From positions 27,573,279-27,637,278 of the forward strand of contig OZ020611.1 of assembly GCA_963971575.1 (NCBI GenBank): 64,000 nucleotides of DNA, written 5' to 3'. This DNA is from Liopterus haemorrhoidalis. Lineage: Eukaryota; Arthropoda; Insecta; Coleoptera; Dytiscidae. Positions within the stretch are counted from its first letter, which is position 1. Every line of letters starts with the position of its first letter. The notes under the pieces are model-generated. The model ran no database searches. It was not told where the DNA came from and saw nothing but the letters and a program-made list of their open reading frames with translations. A program made the translations under genes and the position numbers. Below, piece after piece: positions 34,366 through 44,782 of the stretch.

Positions 34366-34882
34366 GGGTACGTTCCAAAACCTATGGAGTTTACTCTAAA
34401 CTTAACTCTAAGTTTAGTTAGATCGTTCCAAAACATTCGAGTTTCCGGTTTGAGTTAACCCTAGAGTTTACTCTTTTAAATCTGCTTGCAAGGTGGGTAA
34501 TAGTTACTCCCATGCGCAGAATGCGTACGCATGTAATGTTAGTTTTGACATATCGAAAGTAACAGATATTAAGTATGGAAAACAGGAATTATGGAAAGAA
34601 AATTAACAGAAATTCATGATTCTGAAATAAAAAGGAAATATTTTACTTAATTATAGATAGGTATTTATTATACAATAATACATATTTCCCTCATCTTTTT
34701 ATCTATCACTATTTAAAGATATTAATAATTACTTAAAATAATATGTCGTGTTGACAATATTTTAGCGGGAATTTTCATATAAGTACTCATAACCTTAAAA
34801 TCGCCGTTCCAAAACCTGATCACATGACCACATTATCTTTGAGTAAACTCGAACTCCAAGACTTAAGTTTTAGAACGTACCC
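34366..34882. mobile_element. 517-bp MITE with GGGTACGTTC ends
   Basis: Ends GGGTACGTTCCAAAAC and GTTTTAGAACGTACCC are inverted with one mismatch, both flanked by CAA (34363-34365, 34883-34885). CGTTCCAAAAC is repeated internally at about 34425 and 34804. GAGTTTACTC-type words recur near both ends. A three-base target suggests PIF/Harbinger relatives, but CAA is not their usual TWA target. Confidence 0.7.
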
Positions 34883-34885
34883 CAA

Positions 34886-35792
34886 TGTACTAATTTTTTG
34901 TTGTGGTATGAAAGGGGGCGTAACCACGATTGAGTCACAACGCACAGCAGCCGCACGGGAGTAGGCTTTTCTTATACTAGCTGTCGTGCCCGTGCTTCTC
35001 GGGCCCACTCTCGGTGCCTCTGTCTGCAACGCAGCGCAGCAAAGACCACAGCGACTGAAACAAAATTGTTCTTTCTCAGCATCTGTACATCATCTGTACA
35101 TCGCTTCATTTTCATGAACTTCTGGATTGATCCATAACACTTTTCTAACGGTTTACGGTCAAGTAAATCCTCCTCAAGTATATACGTATTGAGTTGTTAA
35201 ATTCTATACTTTGTATAACACATTTTTTAAACAAATATCTACGTATTTTTGTGATTTTTAATAATAATTTGGTTCATATTCACTTAAGTTTCTACGAATT
35301 AGAATTTTTATGTTTGTATATACATACATACATATGTAATTTTTATTGAAGAAAAAGTTTATTTTTATAAAGGGTGTAACAGCGAAACGGGACACAGCCG
35401 TTATTTTCTTTATTATTAAAGAAAAAAAAAAAAAAACTAACAGAGCTGTAGGAAACTGGGAAGGGTATCTGCCTATAAAATAAAATATTTCTTAAACCAG
35501 TGGTTCTCAAGAGTTATATATTTTTAAATTAGATTATACACATTTTTTAATTCCATTCGGTAGCCTATTTTTTTTTAAATTCAACCATATAAACATTTTA
35601 TATCATTACAAAAAAAATATATATATATATATATTGAGAAAAAATCGACTGGAATTACAAAAAAAAAAAAAACATTTCTAATTTAATTTAGAGTAGTAAA
35701 GACTTTAATTACTCCCTATAAATAATTTTCATGTATTTATTAAATATATATGTATATAATAAGTATATTTTTTAATTCTTAAATTAAACGTA
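34886..35792. other. gene-free stretch
   Basis: GC-richer 34910-35050, then AT-rich DNA. A frame at 34820-35029 (minus) is not recognised. No element ends. Confidence 0.35.
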
Positions 35793-35794
35793 TA

Positions 35795-36450
35795 CTGTAA
35801 GACTCCGCTTTACGCGGGGGATACGTTCCAGGAAATGTCAGCGCTAAATGAAACAACGTTAAACGGGGTTATAAAGGGTAAATAAAGGAGATAAGGGAAA
35901 TACCAATTAAAAAAATATTTATTTTTTAAATTTTAATTTGTAACATTACATGTCTTAAATATTTAAATGCAAACAATGTAAATATAATGTCATTAAATGA
36001 TTTTTTAATACTTTGGTAGCTTTGGTAAATTTTATTTTTAATATCAATATTTGATAAATTATTCTTTCTGCAAGAAACTGTCGATAGCAGGACATCGCAC
36101 CCATTACACTTCTTCTTGATTTTGAACTTCTATCAAAATTTGGATCACTTAGTATAAATTGATCCATAATTTCTGTAATAGTGGCTAGATTTTTTTTTAG
36201 AAAATCCCTTGCAATTTCGTTTTGCTCCTCATCTTGAGAAACGTGGATTTCATCATATTTATGCACTTGTTGTTGCTCCACTAATTCTTTAATTTCGTCG
36301 TTGGAAAAACTTTTAAGTTCGTACTTCATGCGATATAAAAAATTGCGCTTGAACACTAAAATTAATGTTAATGAAAAATTAAGTAATCGGAAAAAACTGC
36401 GTTAAACCGAAACAGTGTTAAATGGAGCAGCATTAAACGGGGTCTTACTG
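35795..36450 (-). mobile_element. Tigger/pogo-like element, internally deleted
   Basis: Ends CTGTAAGACTCCGCTTTACG and, at the right, TTAAACGGGGTCTTACTG are inverted with a few mismatches, flanked by TA (35793-35794, 36451-36452). This is the size and end style of Tigger-type derivatives. AACGGGGT/AAACG words recur near both ends. Confidence 0.75.
35955..36356 (-). pseudogene. Tigger-like transposase C-terminal remnant
   Basis: A 133-residue frame with SFSNDEIKELVEQQQVHKYD and, later, DPNFDRSSKSRRSVMGAMSC followed by YRQFL. It resembles the acidic tail of Tigger/pogo transposases, where a helical FxxxDPNxxRSxxxxRxIxxAxxCYRxxx segment is common. The CENP-B DNA-binding and DDE domains are missing. 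Confidence 0.6.
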
Positions 36451-36452
36451 TA

Positions 36453-37639
36453 TGCGTTTAAAAATTAAAAAAAAAATCTCTAATTGTACATTGATGGGAA
36501 CCGAAGTAGTTCAACAAGAATTTTTTATCAGTTTTTGAGTCTAATAAATGTAATATTTTTTAAAATATATTGTAAAAAAAACCACACCCGGTTTTTCCGC
36601 ACCCTGTAACCTAGAGAAGCTAACCTAGAAATTAGAAAAAAAACACTAGTCTAGGTAATACAACAACCGACATAGTTTAACAAAAAAAATTGATCAGACT
36701 ATTTATTCGAAAGATTTCGAAGTTACTGTAATTTTTGGAAAATAAATTTCCTGTAAATGTTGTTCCCAAACATTTTCAAGTGGTACACCTTGCTGGCAGT
36801 CATCACTTATTATTATAGATATAATTATAGGTACCTGCGAAACCCTAAAATGTCACATTTCACACAAATTTTTTATTTCTGTGTAATATTTGTTTTCAAT
36901 ATATTTTCACGTACGTTCAGACAGTGCGACAGTAATATTTAACAATACACATTCGTTTACGTATTATCTGAAACCGTGAGCCAGAAATTGTGTCCCAATA
37001 AATCTTGGTGAAGTCTTACGTGGTAGATTTGTGCTTGTGAACATTGAGTAAGCATGCCTCCTCGTAGGCTCTGACACAGGCGGACAGACATACGCAAGAG
37101 AACGGCAATAACGGGTCAATGCAATGAACTTAGCCACAGAATACATTCCTTCAGATCTATTCACATTTTCAAATCTCTCAACTGTTGCTTTCACGAAAAA
37201 ACTTATTCTAGAGATTTTCAATGTAACTGAGTTAAATGTGGAATGATAAATTTGACAACAGTTTGGTTGGGGTTGTCAAATTGATGATAAATAAGTTTTA
37301 AGGTTTATTATATAAAATTAAAAAATAAATCAATCAACAAATTTCCTTCCAATTCCTTTCCAAAGTTTAATTTTTCCTCCGTCTGTCCGAGATTTACACC
37401 AAAACGGCTGGACATATTTTTATGTAATTTGTTGGAATGATAGAGTGAAACCAGGATTTTAACATAAGCCATATCAAAATTTTTATTGTTTATTTTTATT
37501 TTCGGGATTAAAACTGTTAATTAAAAAATTTAAAAATTCTCCCTTACTATTGACGTAACAGAAAAATATGTACAAAAACAATTGTTTATAATAAGAAAAC
37601 AAACTTTTTTTTGTGCTATATATATATTTTTAATTGGAT
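36453..37639. other. gene-free stretch with family-1 phrases
   Basis: Diverged family-1 blocks at 36480-36640. ACCTGCGAAACCCTAAAATG at about 36833 matches the far end of the copy at 60.8 kb. A minus frame at 36964-37221 is unrecognised. CCGTCTGTCCGAGATTTACAC at 37378 is related to 39028. Confidence 0.4.
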
Positions 37640-38400
37640 AATTTACAATATTTGTGAAAATTGTGAAATAAAAAAAATCACAACTCAAAAACGGTTTAAG
37701 ACAGCGATTTTTGGTTAAAATTTTTGAATTCTCCGTAGTTTATTTAGTTTAGAAAAAATTTGGGATTTAAATCGTTTAACGCGATTTGAGATTAGGACAT
37801 TTTTTTAAATCACATAATGTACATTATTTGTGAAAATTGTGAATTAAAAAAAGCACAACTCAAAAACGGTTAGAGATAGCGACCAGCGCTTGAATATTTA
37901 AATTAGTCGTAGTCTATTTAGTCTAGAAAAAAATTGGGGCTTTAATCTTTTAATTCGCTTTTGAAATTATGACAATTTTTTTAATGGCATAATTTATATT
38001 TTTGTAAAAATTGTGAATTAAAAAAAATCACAACTCAAAAACGATTTGAACGATTCCTCGTAGTTAATTTAGTTTAAAAATAATTTAATGTCTTATTCGT
38101 TTTGCGTATTTCAAAATTATGACAAATTTTAAAATGGCCTGATTTATAGAAATTTAAATCTTCGTATTTCTCAAAAACTAAATGCTATAAAGACCTGCGG
38201 TTCAAATTTTTAAAATATTGAGGTCCTAAAGGACTCCTAACCATATTTTGAAACAGAAAAAATTTCAATTTTTTTTTTAAAATTTTGATTAATCGTATTT
38301 AAAAAATGGTTAAGGATAGAAATCTACGGTTTGAATTTTTAAAATTCTCCTATATAATTTAATCTAAAAAAATATTTGGGTTTTAATAAACCAATTATTA
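37640..38400. repeat. degenerate tandem array, unit about 175 bp
   Basis: The phrase TCACAACTCAAAAACG recurs at about 37679, 37853 and 38029, preceded each time by TTTGTGAAAATTGTGAA and followed by a TAGTYTATTTAGTYTAGAAA block. Two more weakly related units (TATTTCTCAAAAACTAAATG near 38166 and ATTTAAAAAATGGTTAAGG near 38297) continue it. Units become more diverged to the right. Confidence 0.75.
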
Positions 38401-39100
38401 AGCTTTGTATGGACAATAATCCAAAACCCTTGAAAATGGCCAAAAATCGAAATAATCGCAAGGGTTAGACCTTAAAAAAAGGTGATTTTTAAGCAAAAAA
38501 ATGTTGTCACCGATTTTATTGAAAATTGGGACAAATTGTACTTCTGGTCATAGATCAACAAAATTTGGTCTATTTTTAAGTTCAAAGGTCAAAACTTTTG
38601 GAATTATAGGCAAAAAAACTAAACCAAATCGATTTTAACTAAAAAACTGGAAACGCATGATGTTTTCTTTAAATTTTGGACTAAAATTTCAATATTTTAG
38701 GAGAAAAAAAAATTAATTTTGTTGGAGAATTTGTATTTTTATACATTTTTAGCCTTAGATCACAAATATATGATCGCTTTTTAGATACGGTCTAAAATTT
38801 TGACATTTGCGGCAAAAAAAGTAAAAAGAAACACGGTCCACAAAAAGGCTGTCCCCATTTTTAAACTATTTTTATAAACTAATTCTTACTTCTTATCTAT
38901 CATTTACTTAAGTATATTAATAAAATTGGCTAAATCCATTTTGTTATATTTTCGGCCTCATATTTGGTTTCTACACGTTTCAGACAATTATAGGACAATA
39001 TCCGCAATAAAATCAATTTTTGTCTGTCTGTCTGTCCGAGATTCACGCAAGAACGACTAAACATATTTTCACGTAAGTAATTTAGTATGATGATATAGCT
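38401..39100. other. gene-free stretch
   Basis: A-rich sequence with AAAATTTGGTCTA-type phrases that may be further decayed units of the tandem array. A short TGTCTGTCTGTCTGTCCGAG array is at 39021-39040. Confidence 0.4.
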
Positions 39101-40032
39101 TCTCAAAAGAAATTTTATATTTAGTGGATCGATTAAAAAAAAAGTAAGCCGTATATAGAAAAAATGTTTATTAATTATTAAAATACACTTTTTGGGGATT
39201 TATTTCTTAAAAATAATATCGTCAAAATGTAGACCCTCGCGTTCTCGGCACTCATTTAATCGAACAGTAAAATTACTTATGACGTCTCGGCAGGTGGACT
39301 CAGGGATGGCTGCCATTTCGTGACGGATATTTTCTTTCAAATGCGCCAGTGAAGTCGGTTTATTGGCGTAAACTTTAGATTTAAGATAACCCCATAGGAA
39401 AAAGTCCATAGGGGTTAAATCTGGACTGCGTGGAGGCCAATTTATGTCACCTCTCCGGGAGATCAATTTGCCTGAGAAAATTTCACGAACACGTGGCAGA
39501 GACATATTGGACGTGTGTGAAGTTGCTCCGTCCTGTTGGAACCATGTTCTTTGGTTATAGCCAGGAAAGTTTTGCAGTTCAGGTACCAAGAAGTTGTCTA
39601 ACATCTCCACATAACGCTTGTTTTAACAAGTAACGCATTGAAAGGTTCGGGTCGTCACGAACAGACTGATTAACATTCTCCACGTTTTCTACCATTCTTG
39701 ATGACCTAGGTCGCCCGGATTTTGATTTATCCAGCGTTGTACCAGTCTCTTCAAACTTTTTAACCCAATGTCGAATGAGAGGAATGCTTGGCGCATCATT
39801 TAAGTGGCGAAAACCTCGAATACTGCAGAATTTTCTACGCGCTACAGTCGCCGAATCACCGTTTTTGTAAAACTCTCGCACGCATAACGCGCGGTCTGCT
39901 CTCGAGAAACGCTCCATGGCGACTGCATTCCTAAGACCCAGGCTACCGATTGACATAACCCCCGCGCCCCTCGGATACGTTGCGTTCACGCAGTAAGCTA
40001 AATAAATATAAAATTTCTTTTGAGACACCTTG
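39101..40032 (-). mobile_element. DD41D mariner-like element, copy B, internally deleted
   Basis: Same family as 8559-9856. The right end is complete (ATTTCTTTTGAGACACCTTG followed by TA at 40033-40034); the left end begins at TCTCAAAAGAAATTTTATAT, missing the outermost bases. About 390 bp present in copy A (9086-9477) are absent and replaced by a short filler containing TTGTTTTAACAA. Confidence 0.9.
39200..39961 (-). pseudogene. DD41D transposase, two ends joined by an internal deletion
   Basis: Right part: MSIGSLGLRNAVAMERFSRA to DDPNLSM, the N-terminal DNA-binding region. Left part: EMLDNFLVPELQNF to GLHFDDIIFKK, with the second and third catalytic aspartates (FQQDGATSH, SPDLTPMDFF). The first catalytic aspartate region is in the deleted segment. 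The N-terminal part keeps residues (ERFSRADRALCV) that copy A lacks, so A is not its direct parent. Inactive. Confidence 0.9.
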
Positions 40033-40061
40033 TATAACCAGGATTTGAACCAGCTTATAAG

Positions 40062-40942
40062 TAGGGTTACCATATTTTTTGCGCGCCAAACCGGGACAGG
40101 GTAAAAATTACAAAAGCCTGTTTTAAATGATAATTTGATTTTGTTTTAGATATTACAAAATAATCACAGAATTTTATTTTATTGAACATTAAATGTTCCT
40201 ATATATTTTTGTAGATAATACTTTTTGTAGAAAGTTATCGTTATTTTCAATGTGTTTATAAAATTCCGTGCAGTTTAAATTCACGTTTGTTTTAATAAAA
40301 AATAATGCACCAACATTTCTTTCAAGCAAACGATTTCTTTTATATGTCCATACGCTTTACATTATAGAAAATAGACGCACTATGGATGTTGATGTTCCAG
40401 GAAAACAAAAAATAAATTCGATACTTTCATTTAAAATTGTAATTGAAATATTTTTTTCTTGAAAATTTTTAAATAATTGTATCAACTTTTCCTCGATACT
40501 AGTGCCATTTTCGAGACATACATTTTTGCGGTTAGTCATCAAAAAACTTTTTTGCGCATACATCTTCGTCAAATAATCTGTCAGAATTAATAACAGGATT
40601 GGAAAACTTTGAATTAATTAGCTCCATTGTTTTCTCAATATTATTCCAATTCATAGATACATCGAATGCCCAGGTATGTTCTTCAAGCTCTTCAAAATTT
40701 TGTTGCCAAAGAGAAATGTATGATTCGCAAACTTGATAGAATTTGTCAATATTTTTCATAAACATATTGACATTGATATTGATATTTTCTTTCAACTTAG
40801 ATAAGCATAATTTCATTTCCTACTAGTAAAACTAAATACTAATACTAAAAAACCGAGACATATTTCAAACCGGGACAGGACAACGGGACATATGTTGAAA
40901 ACTGGGACTGTCCCGGTCAAACCGGGACGTATGGTAACCCTA
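40062..40942 (-). mobile_element. 881-bp hAT element, exact 8-bp duplication
   Basis: Ends TAGGGTTACCATA and TATGGTAACCCTA are perfect 13-bp inverses with the palindromic target duplication CTTATAAG at 40054-40061 and 40943-40950. AACCGGGACAG words occur near both ends. It sits 29 bp from the end of the DD41D mariner copy B. Confidence 0.92.
40200..40816 (-). pseudogene. hAT transposase C-terminal half
   Basis: Minus-strand fragments: MKLCLSKLKENININVNMFM to EEHTWAFDVSMNW to INSDRLFDEDVCAKKF, then in another frame MTNRKNVCLENGTSIEEKL to FCFPGTSTSIVRLFSIM, one stop, and VWTYKRNRLLERNVGALFF to the end. The FPGTSTSIVRLFSIMNxVW stretch with a following basic helix resembles the C-terminal dimerisation region of hAT transposases. 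At least one frameshift and one stop. The zinc-finger and catalytic regions are absent, so the element is non-autonomous. Confidence 0.75.
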
Positions 40943-41052
40943 CTTATAAGGCATCTCAAAATTTATATTCTAGGAGAGTATTTCGGAGTTAAAACTGTTT
41001 ATTAAAAACTAAAATTATCTCCTTTCTTATTGGCTTAACAGAAAAATGTATA

Positions 41053-42354
41053 GGGGAGAGTAGCCGAATTTGGACCATCGCCTAGGTTGGACCACTATCG
41101 TAACTTGACCTGTATAAGGTATTTACGCAGCAAAACAGTAATTTAGAAGGGGATGGACGTAAACTTGTCTGATGCAATCATTTTTATAACAGCGCACCTC
41201 ATGGTTGCAGTTAGTGAAGTGTTATTAGTATTTACATACCATCAATGAAATATTTTATCAATAAGGCCAATAGTCTTTAGACTGTTTCAAAGTAAGTAAC
41301 AAAATATATTTTTATATCTGCAGAAAGTAAACTTGTCTGGCTACAATTTACTATATTAGTTTTATTAATCTAGTTCAAATGTAAGGTTAGGTGAAACATT
41401 TTAAAATATTTATAAAAGTAGCTCAAATTGGACCACAAGCAGTCGCCTGAATTGGACCGGTCTAATTTAGATGTCTAAATTGCTAAATGAAGCATACGGC
41501 CGAGCAGCCACTGTAGCTATAGCTGAAAGTGCTTTCCGTGCCTCTGGTATTTGGCCTGTAAATAGATATATCTTTCAGGACCACCAGTTTGCAGCATCCG
41601 ATATTTTACAGTGTTTTGCTAACCCTGTTGAAATCGCAGTAAATACTACAAGTAGGCCTAATACACCACCATCTATGTCTTTAAGTGACGGTAAAAGTAA
41701 TAATAGTGATTCTGCTGTTGATTATGTAACTCGGGAGAAAAAAATTAAAAAGTGTAAGGATATTCTTTACGATATATCACCTCCACCAAAACGAAATCCA
41801 CAGCAAGGTCCATCGTCTCCTCGAACTGGAGGAATAGCCCAAAAAGCAATTGTAATAACAAGTAGTCCTCATAAAAAGGAATTAGAAAAAGTCAAAAAGA
41901 AAAAGACTAACAAAGTAAAATTACCAAATATTAGACCAAAAAGACAAAGAATAAAAACTAAGACTACATGGTTTTGTATTATATGTGAGTAAATGAAGGA
42001 AGATGAGATGATACAGTGCATAAAATGTCACACTTGGGTCCATACACAGTGTGCTGGAGTCAGTACAAAAATCAAAAGTACTTTTGCTTCAATTGTGTTT
42101 AAGTATATTGATGGTCCATCTTGGAAAACCTCTGGTCCATCCTAAGAAACCAGTTTCTTTAATTGGACCGATGACACGATTTTTATGTATTGATTTTTCA
42201 CTGTTCAATATAATTATTTTTTTTAAATAAATTATATTATTTTGAAGATATAAACAATAACTTTTTTTTCCACTACTTCCTTTTTATTAAAAATACTTGT
42301 ACATCCCTATATATTAAAAAATTCTTAATTGGTCCAAATTTGGCTACTTTCCCC
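41053..42354 (+). mobile_element. pogo-like element with TTGGACC words, 1.3 kb
   Basis: Left end GGGGAGAGTAGCCGAATTTGG and right end CCAAATTTGGCTACTTTCCCC (about 24 bp, two mismatches), flanked by TA at 41051-41052 and 42355-42356. The TIR ends in TTGGACC, and this word recurs through the subterminal regions (TTGGACCAC 41086, TTGGACCACAA 41429, TTGGACCGG 41453, GGTCCATC 42113 and 42133, TTGGACCGA 42161). Carries the C-terminal end of a pogo-type transposase. Confidence 0.85.
41471..42105 (+). pseudogene. pogo-type transposase C-terminus with PHD-like finger
   Basis: Starts MSKLLNEAYGRAATVAIAES with AFRASGIWPVNRYIFQDHQF, the part that follows the catalytic domain in insect pogo/jerky-like transposases (xAFxxxGIxPxN). 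A low-complexity Ser/Pro and Lys-rich linker follows. After WFCIICE there is a TAA at 41990-41992, and the same frame continues to EMIQCIKCHTWVHTQCAGV, i.e. a Cys4-His-Cys zinc finger of PHD type with its final CxxC lost (FASIVF). The CENP-B-type DNA-binding and DDE domains are deleted. PHD-like fingers at the C-terminus are known in some insect pogo transposases. Confidence 0.7.
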
Positions 42355-42531
42355 TATATTGTTTATAATAAGAAGACAAATATTTTTTGTTCAATGCATT
42401 TTTTCAATTAGATGAGTATTTGGAGTTACGGCGGAGGGGGTTCTAAAACTAAAATCTATATAGGTAAACGGTTATTAAATGATGCACTTGGTAAAGTTTC
42501 ACAAACTGTTTTATTTAACATGCTGACTGCA

Positions 42532-42557
42532 GTTTCGGTAATATTTACCATTTTCAA
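42532..42557 (-). ncRNA. hammerhead-like remnant at the 3' side of the Penelope element
   Basis: On the minus strand TTGAAAAT, a five-pair stem GGTAA/TTACC with loop ATA, then GAAAC. The core is degenerate (CUGANGA to TUGAAAA). It lies just past the 3' end of the RT/endonuclease coding region, where such motifs are expected in Penelope-like elements. Confidence 0.35.
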
Positions 42558-42660
42558 AGCTACAATAACTTATACAATAACTTACATGCTATATTTATAC
42601 AAGAACAAACGGGAGGTGGAAGCAGGTATGGTTAACAATTGTATATCAGGAAAACCAGAG

Positions 42661-43950
42661 CTATAAACTAATCTCAAGGCCTATTAACGGCGAAGTGGTG
42701 AATTCCGTCATTTCATTGAGGGGGTTTACTGCCTTCATGATCTCGTGCGCCTCCAGCAGATTAAGTTTATGGCCTTTTTCTTGGAAGTGTAATAATTCGG
42801 GGTTGAAAGATGCGGTATGGTTTTCGGTAATTAAATGTGATGCAAATGTAGAATCTTGAGTTTGTTTCCGTAATGATCTTTTATGTTCAGTTATTCGTGT
42901 GTGGAAGCTGCGCCCAGTTTGACCAATGTACACCCCACTGCATGTATCACAAGTCAATCTATAAACACCACTCCGATCCAGTCTTTCTACTCTGTCTTTG
43001 TTGTTCCCTAAATATTTTTTAATATTGTTGACGGTTTTAAATGCAATTTTAAAGTCTTTGTTAATTTTTAGTTTATTCGCGATTTTATAGCTAATTTCTC
43101 CGAGGAATGGCAGGACAATATATTTATGGATTTCTTTATTATTAGGCGAATATATTTCTTTAATGCTGAGCTTATTTAGTTTTTTATTAAGTAGTGTCTC
43201 GATAATTTCAATATTATAGCCGTTATTAAGCGCGATATTTTTAATTAGAATTAGTTCTTTATTAAAATTAGTTTTATTAAGAGGGACAGATAAAAGTCTA
43301 TGAATCATGAAATTGAAGGCTGCTGTTTTATGTTGGATGGGATGATTAGAAGAGTTGTGGATCACCGTATCGGTTATGTGGGTTTCCTGTATATGTTAAA
43401 CTCATGAATGTTGTTGGCTTTCGTGATAGTTAAATCTAAGAAGTTTATTGAGTTATTAATTTCTTTTTCAATGGTAAATTGAATATGTTTACTGTATGAA
43501 TTAACGAATTTGAAAAAATTGTCGAACTGTCCATCTGAGCCCTGCCAACATACGAGAATATCATCAACATATCGAAAGTAGTATACTAATTCTTTTTTAT
43601 AGCTGCTATTATTTAAAAAGGAAGTTTCTAAATCATTCATGAAAATTTCACTAAGTAAAGGGGACAAGGGTGATCCCATAGCTAAACCTTCTGTTTGAAT
43701 GTAAAATTGGTCTTGAATTTTAAAATAGTTTTGGTTGATACAAACTTCAAAGGAAGAAAGAAATTCATTAATAAGTATAGGGTCATTCAATTGTCTCTTT
43801 AAAATAGAGTGGATTATGGGAATTAGCTGTTTAGTAGGAATGTTCGTGAAAAGATTAGTAACATCTAATGAATAGAATTTACAGTTATTATTGAGCTTGA
43901 TATTCAATACATTAAAATCTATATTATAGATATTACATATATAGAGAATA
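42661..43950 (-). pseudogene. Penelope-like element: reverse transcriptase plus GIY-YIG endonuclease
   Basis: Read right to left. RT motifs: FYSLDVTNLFTNIP near 43840, TEGLAMGSPLSPLLSEIFMN near 43680, and catalytic YYFRYVDDILVCW near 43570, then NFFKFVNSYSKHIQFTIE and INFLDLTI. One missing base after the IYRKPT codons (near 43373) shifts the frame. The second part has VYRLTCDTCSGVYIGQTGR at about 42900-42960, the GIY-YIG endonuclease with its CxxC insert, then RITEHKRSL, and stops at 42661. RT followed by GIY-YIG is the defining layout of endonuclease-bearing Penelope elements. The N-terminal RT region is lost past 43950, where a MITE was inserted. Apart from the frameshift the domains look well preserved. 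Confidence 0.92.
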
Positions 43951-43957
43951 GTCACGA

Positions 43958-44121
43958 GTAGGGTACCTGGGAGGGGGTACCTGATTTTATCAGGTACACA
44001 CCTGTAATTAACACATAGCCGGCCCTGATCAGTGTATTGCGGGTTGCGTGTTTGCCTCTGATCCATGTGTTACGGGTTGCGTTTTTTGCCCCTGCGCCAG
44101 TACCCACCCTGTTACCCTACT
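43958..44121. mobile_element. 164-bp MITE inserted at the Penelope 5' side
   Basis: Ends GTAGGGTACC and GTTACCCTAC, with GTCACGA on both sides (43951-43957, 44122-44128), a 7- to 8-bp duplication consistent with hAT. Inside are two near-copies of GTGTTACGGGTTGCG/GTATTGCGGGTTGCG. Confidence 0.65.
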
Positions 44122-44128
44122 GTCACGA

Positions 44129-44782
44129 AAGTGACTTTCTTAATTTAACAGCGTCATTCCGGCAGTTTTGCATGGCACCTCGTATAATGATATTTAATTT
44201 AATCTTGTTTGAAAATCATTCTTAAAAAACATTCAAATAAAGTAATACGAAATTTACAGGGATAAATTTCATATAAATCAAAAAACTTTTGAGACGTTAG
44301 ATTATATTTGTATAAAAAGTTATAAGATGAGATGTTATTTTTCAATCGTTTTTCAACTTTACGATTTAAACTCCAGAATTTTTAAATTATTAGCTGTCTA
44401 CGAGCGATAGTAATCTTGTACAAGAAATGGAACATTTACGACAACAGCTATGAGAGAAGAAGAAAAACACTTAAATATAATGCAGGAAATAAAAGTGAAA
44501 AAGCAGTGAACCATGAACAATAAAATAAAGACGGATATGACAAGTGGGGTTTAAATTTTAAATGTATGTATGTTTTATATAACGACATGTTCCGATGTAA
44601 GTTATCAATAATGAAAACATTTTAAGAACTTGTTGGAAATTGAAATATTTGAAGTGGAAAACACACCACCTTCTGATCACTGAAGTTTTTTAGGGTTTTG
44701 TAGGTAAAACCAAGAAACACGCATACTGTTACTAACGTACCGCGAAAATTGTAACTAAACCAGTGGATCTAAGGCTGCGGTT
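44129..44782. other. gene-free stretch
   Basis: TTTTTTAGGGTTTTGTAGGTA at about 44688 is another family-1 end. No RT motifs of the Penelope element are recognisable beyond the MITE. Confidence 0.35.

Noticed and set aside
36964..37221. Minus-strand frame with CPPVSEPTRRHAYSMF
   Set aside because: Short, single, no family recognised, and no splice or codon evidence. Left as unassigned.
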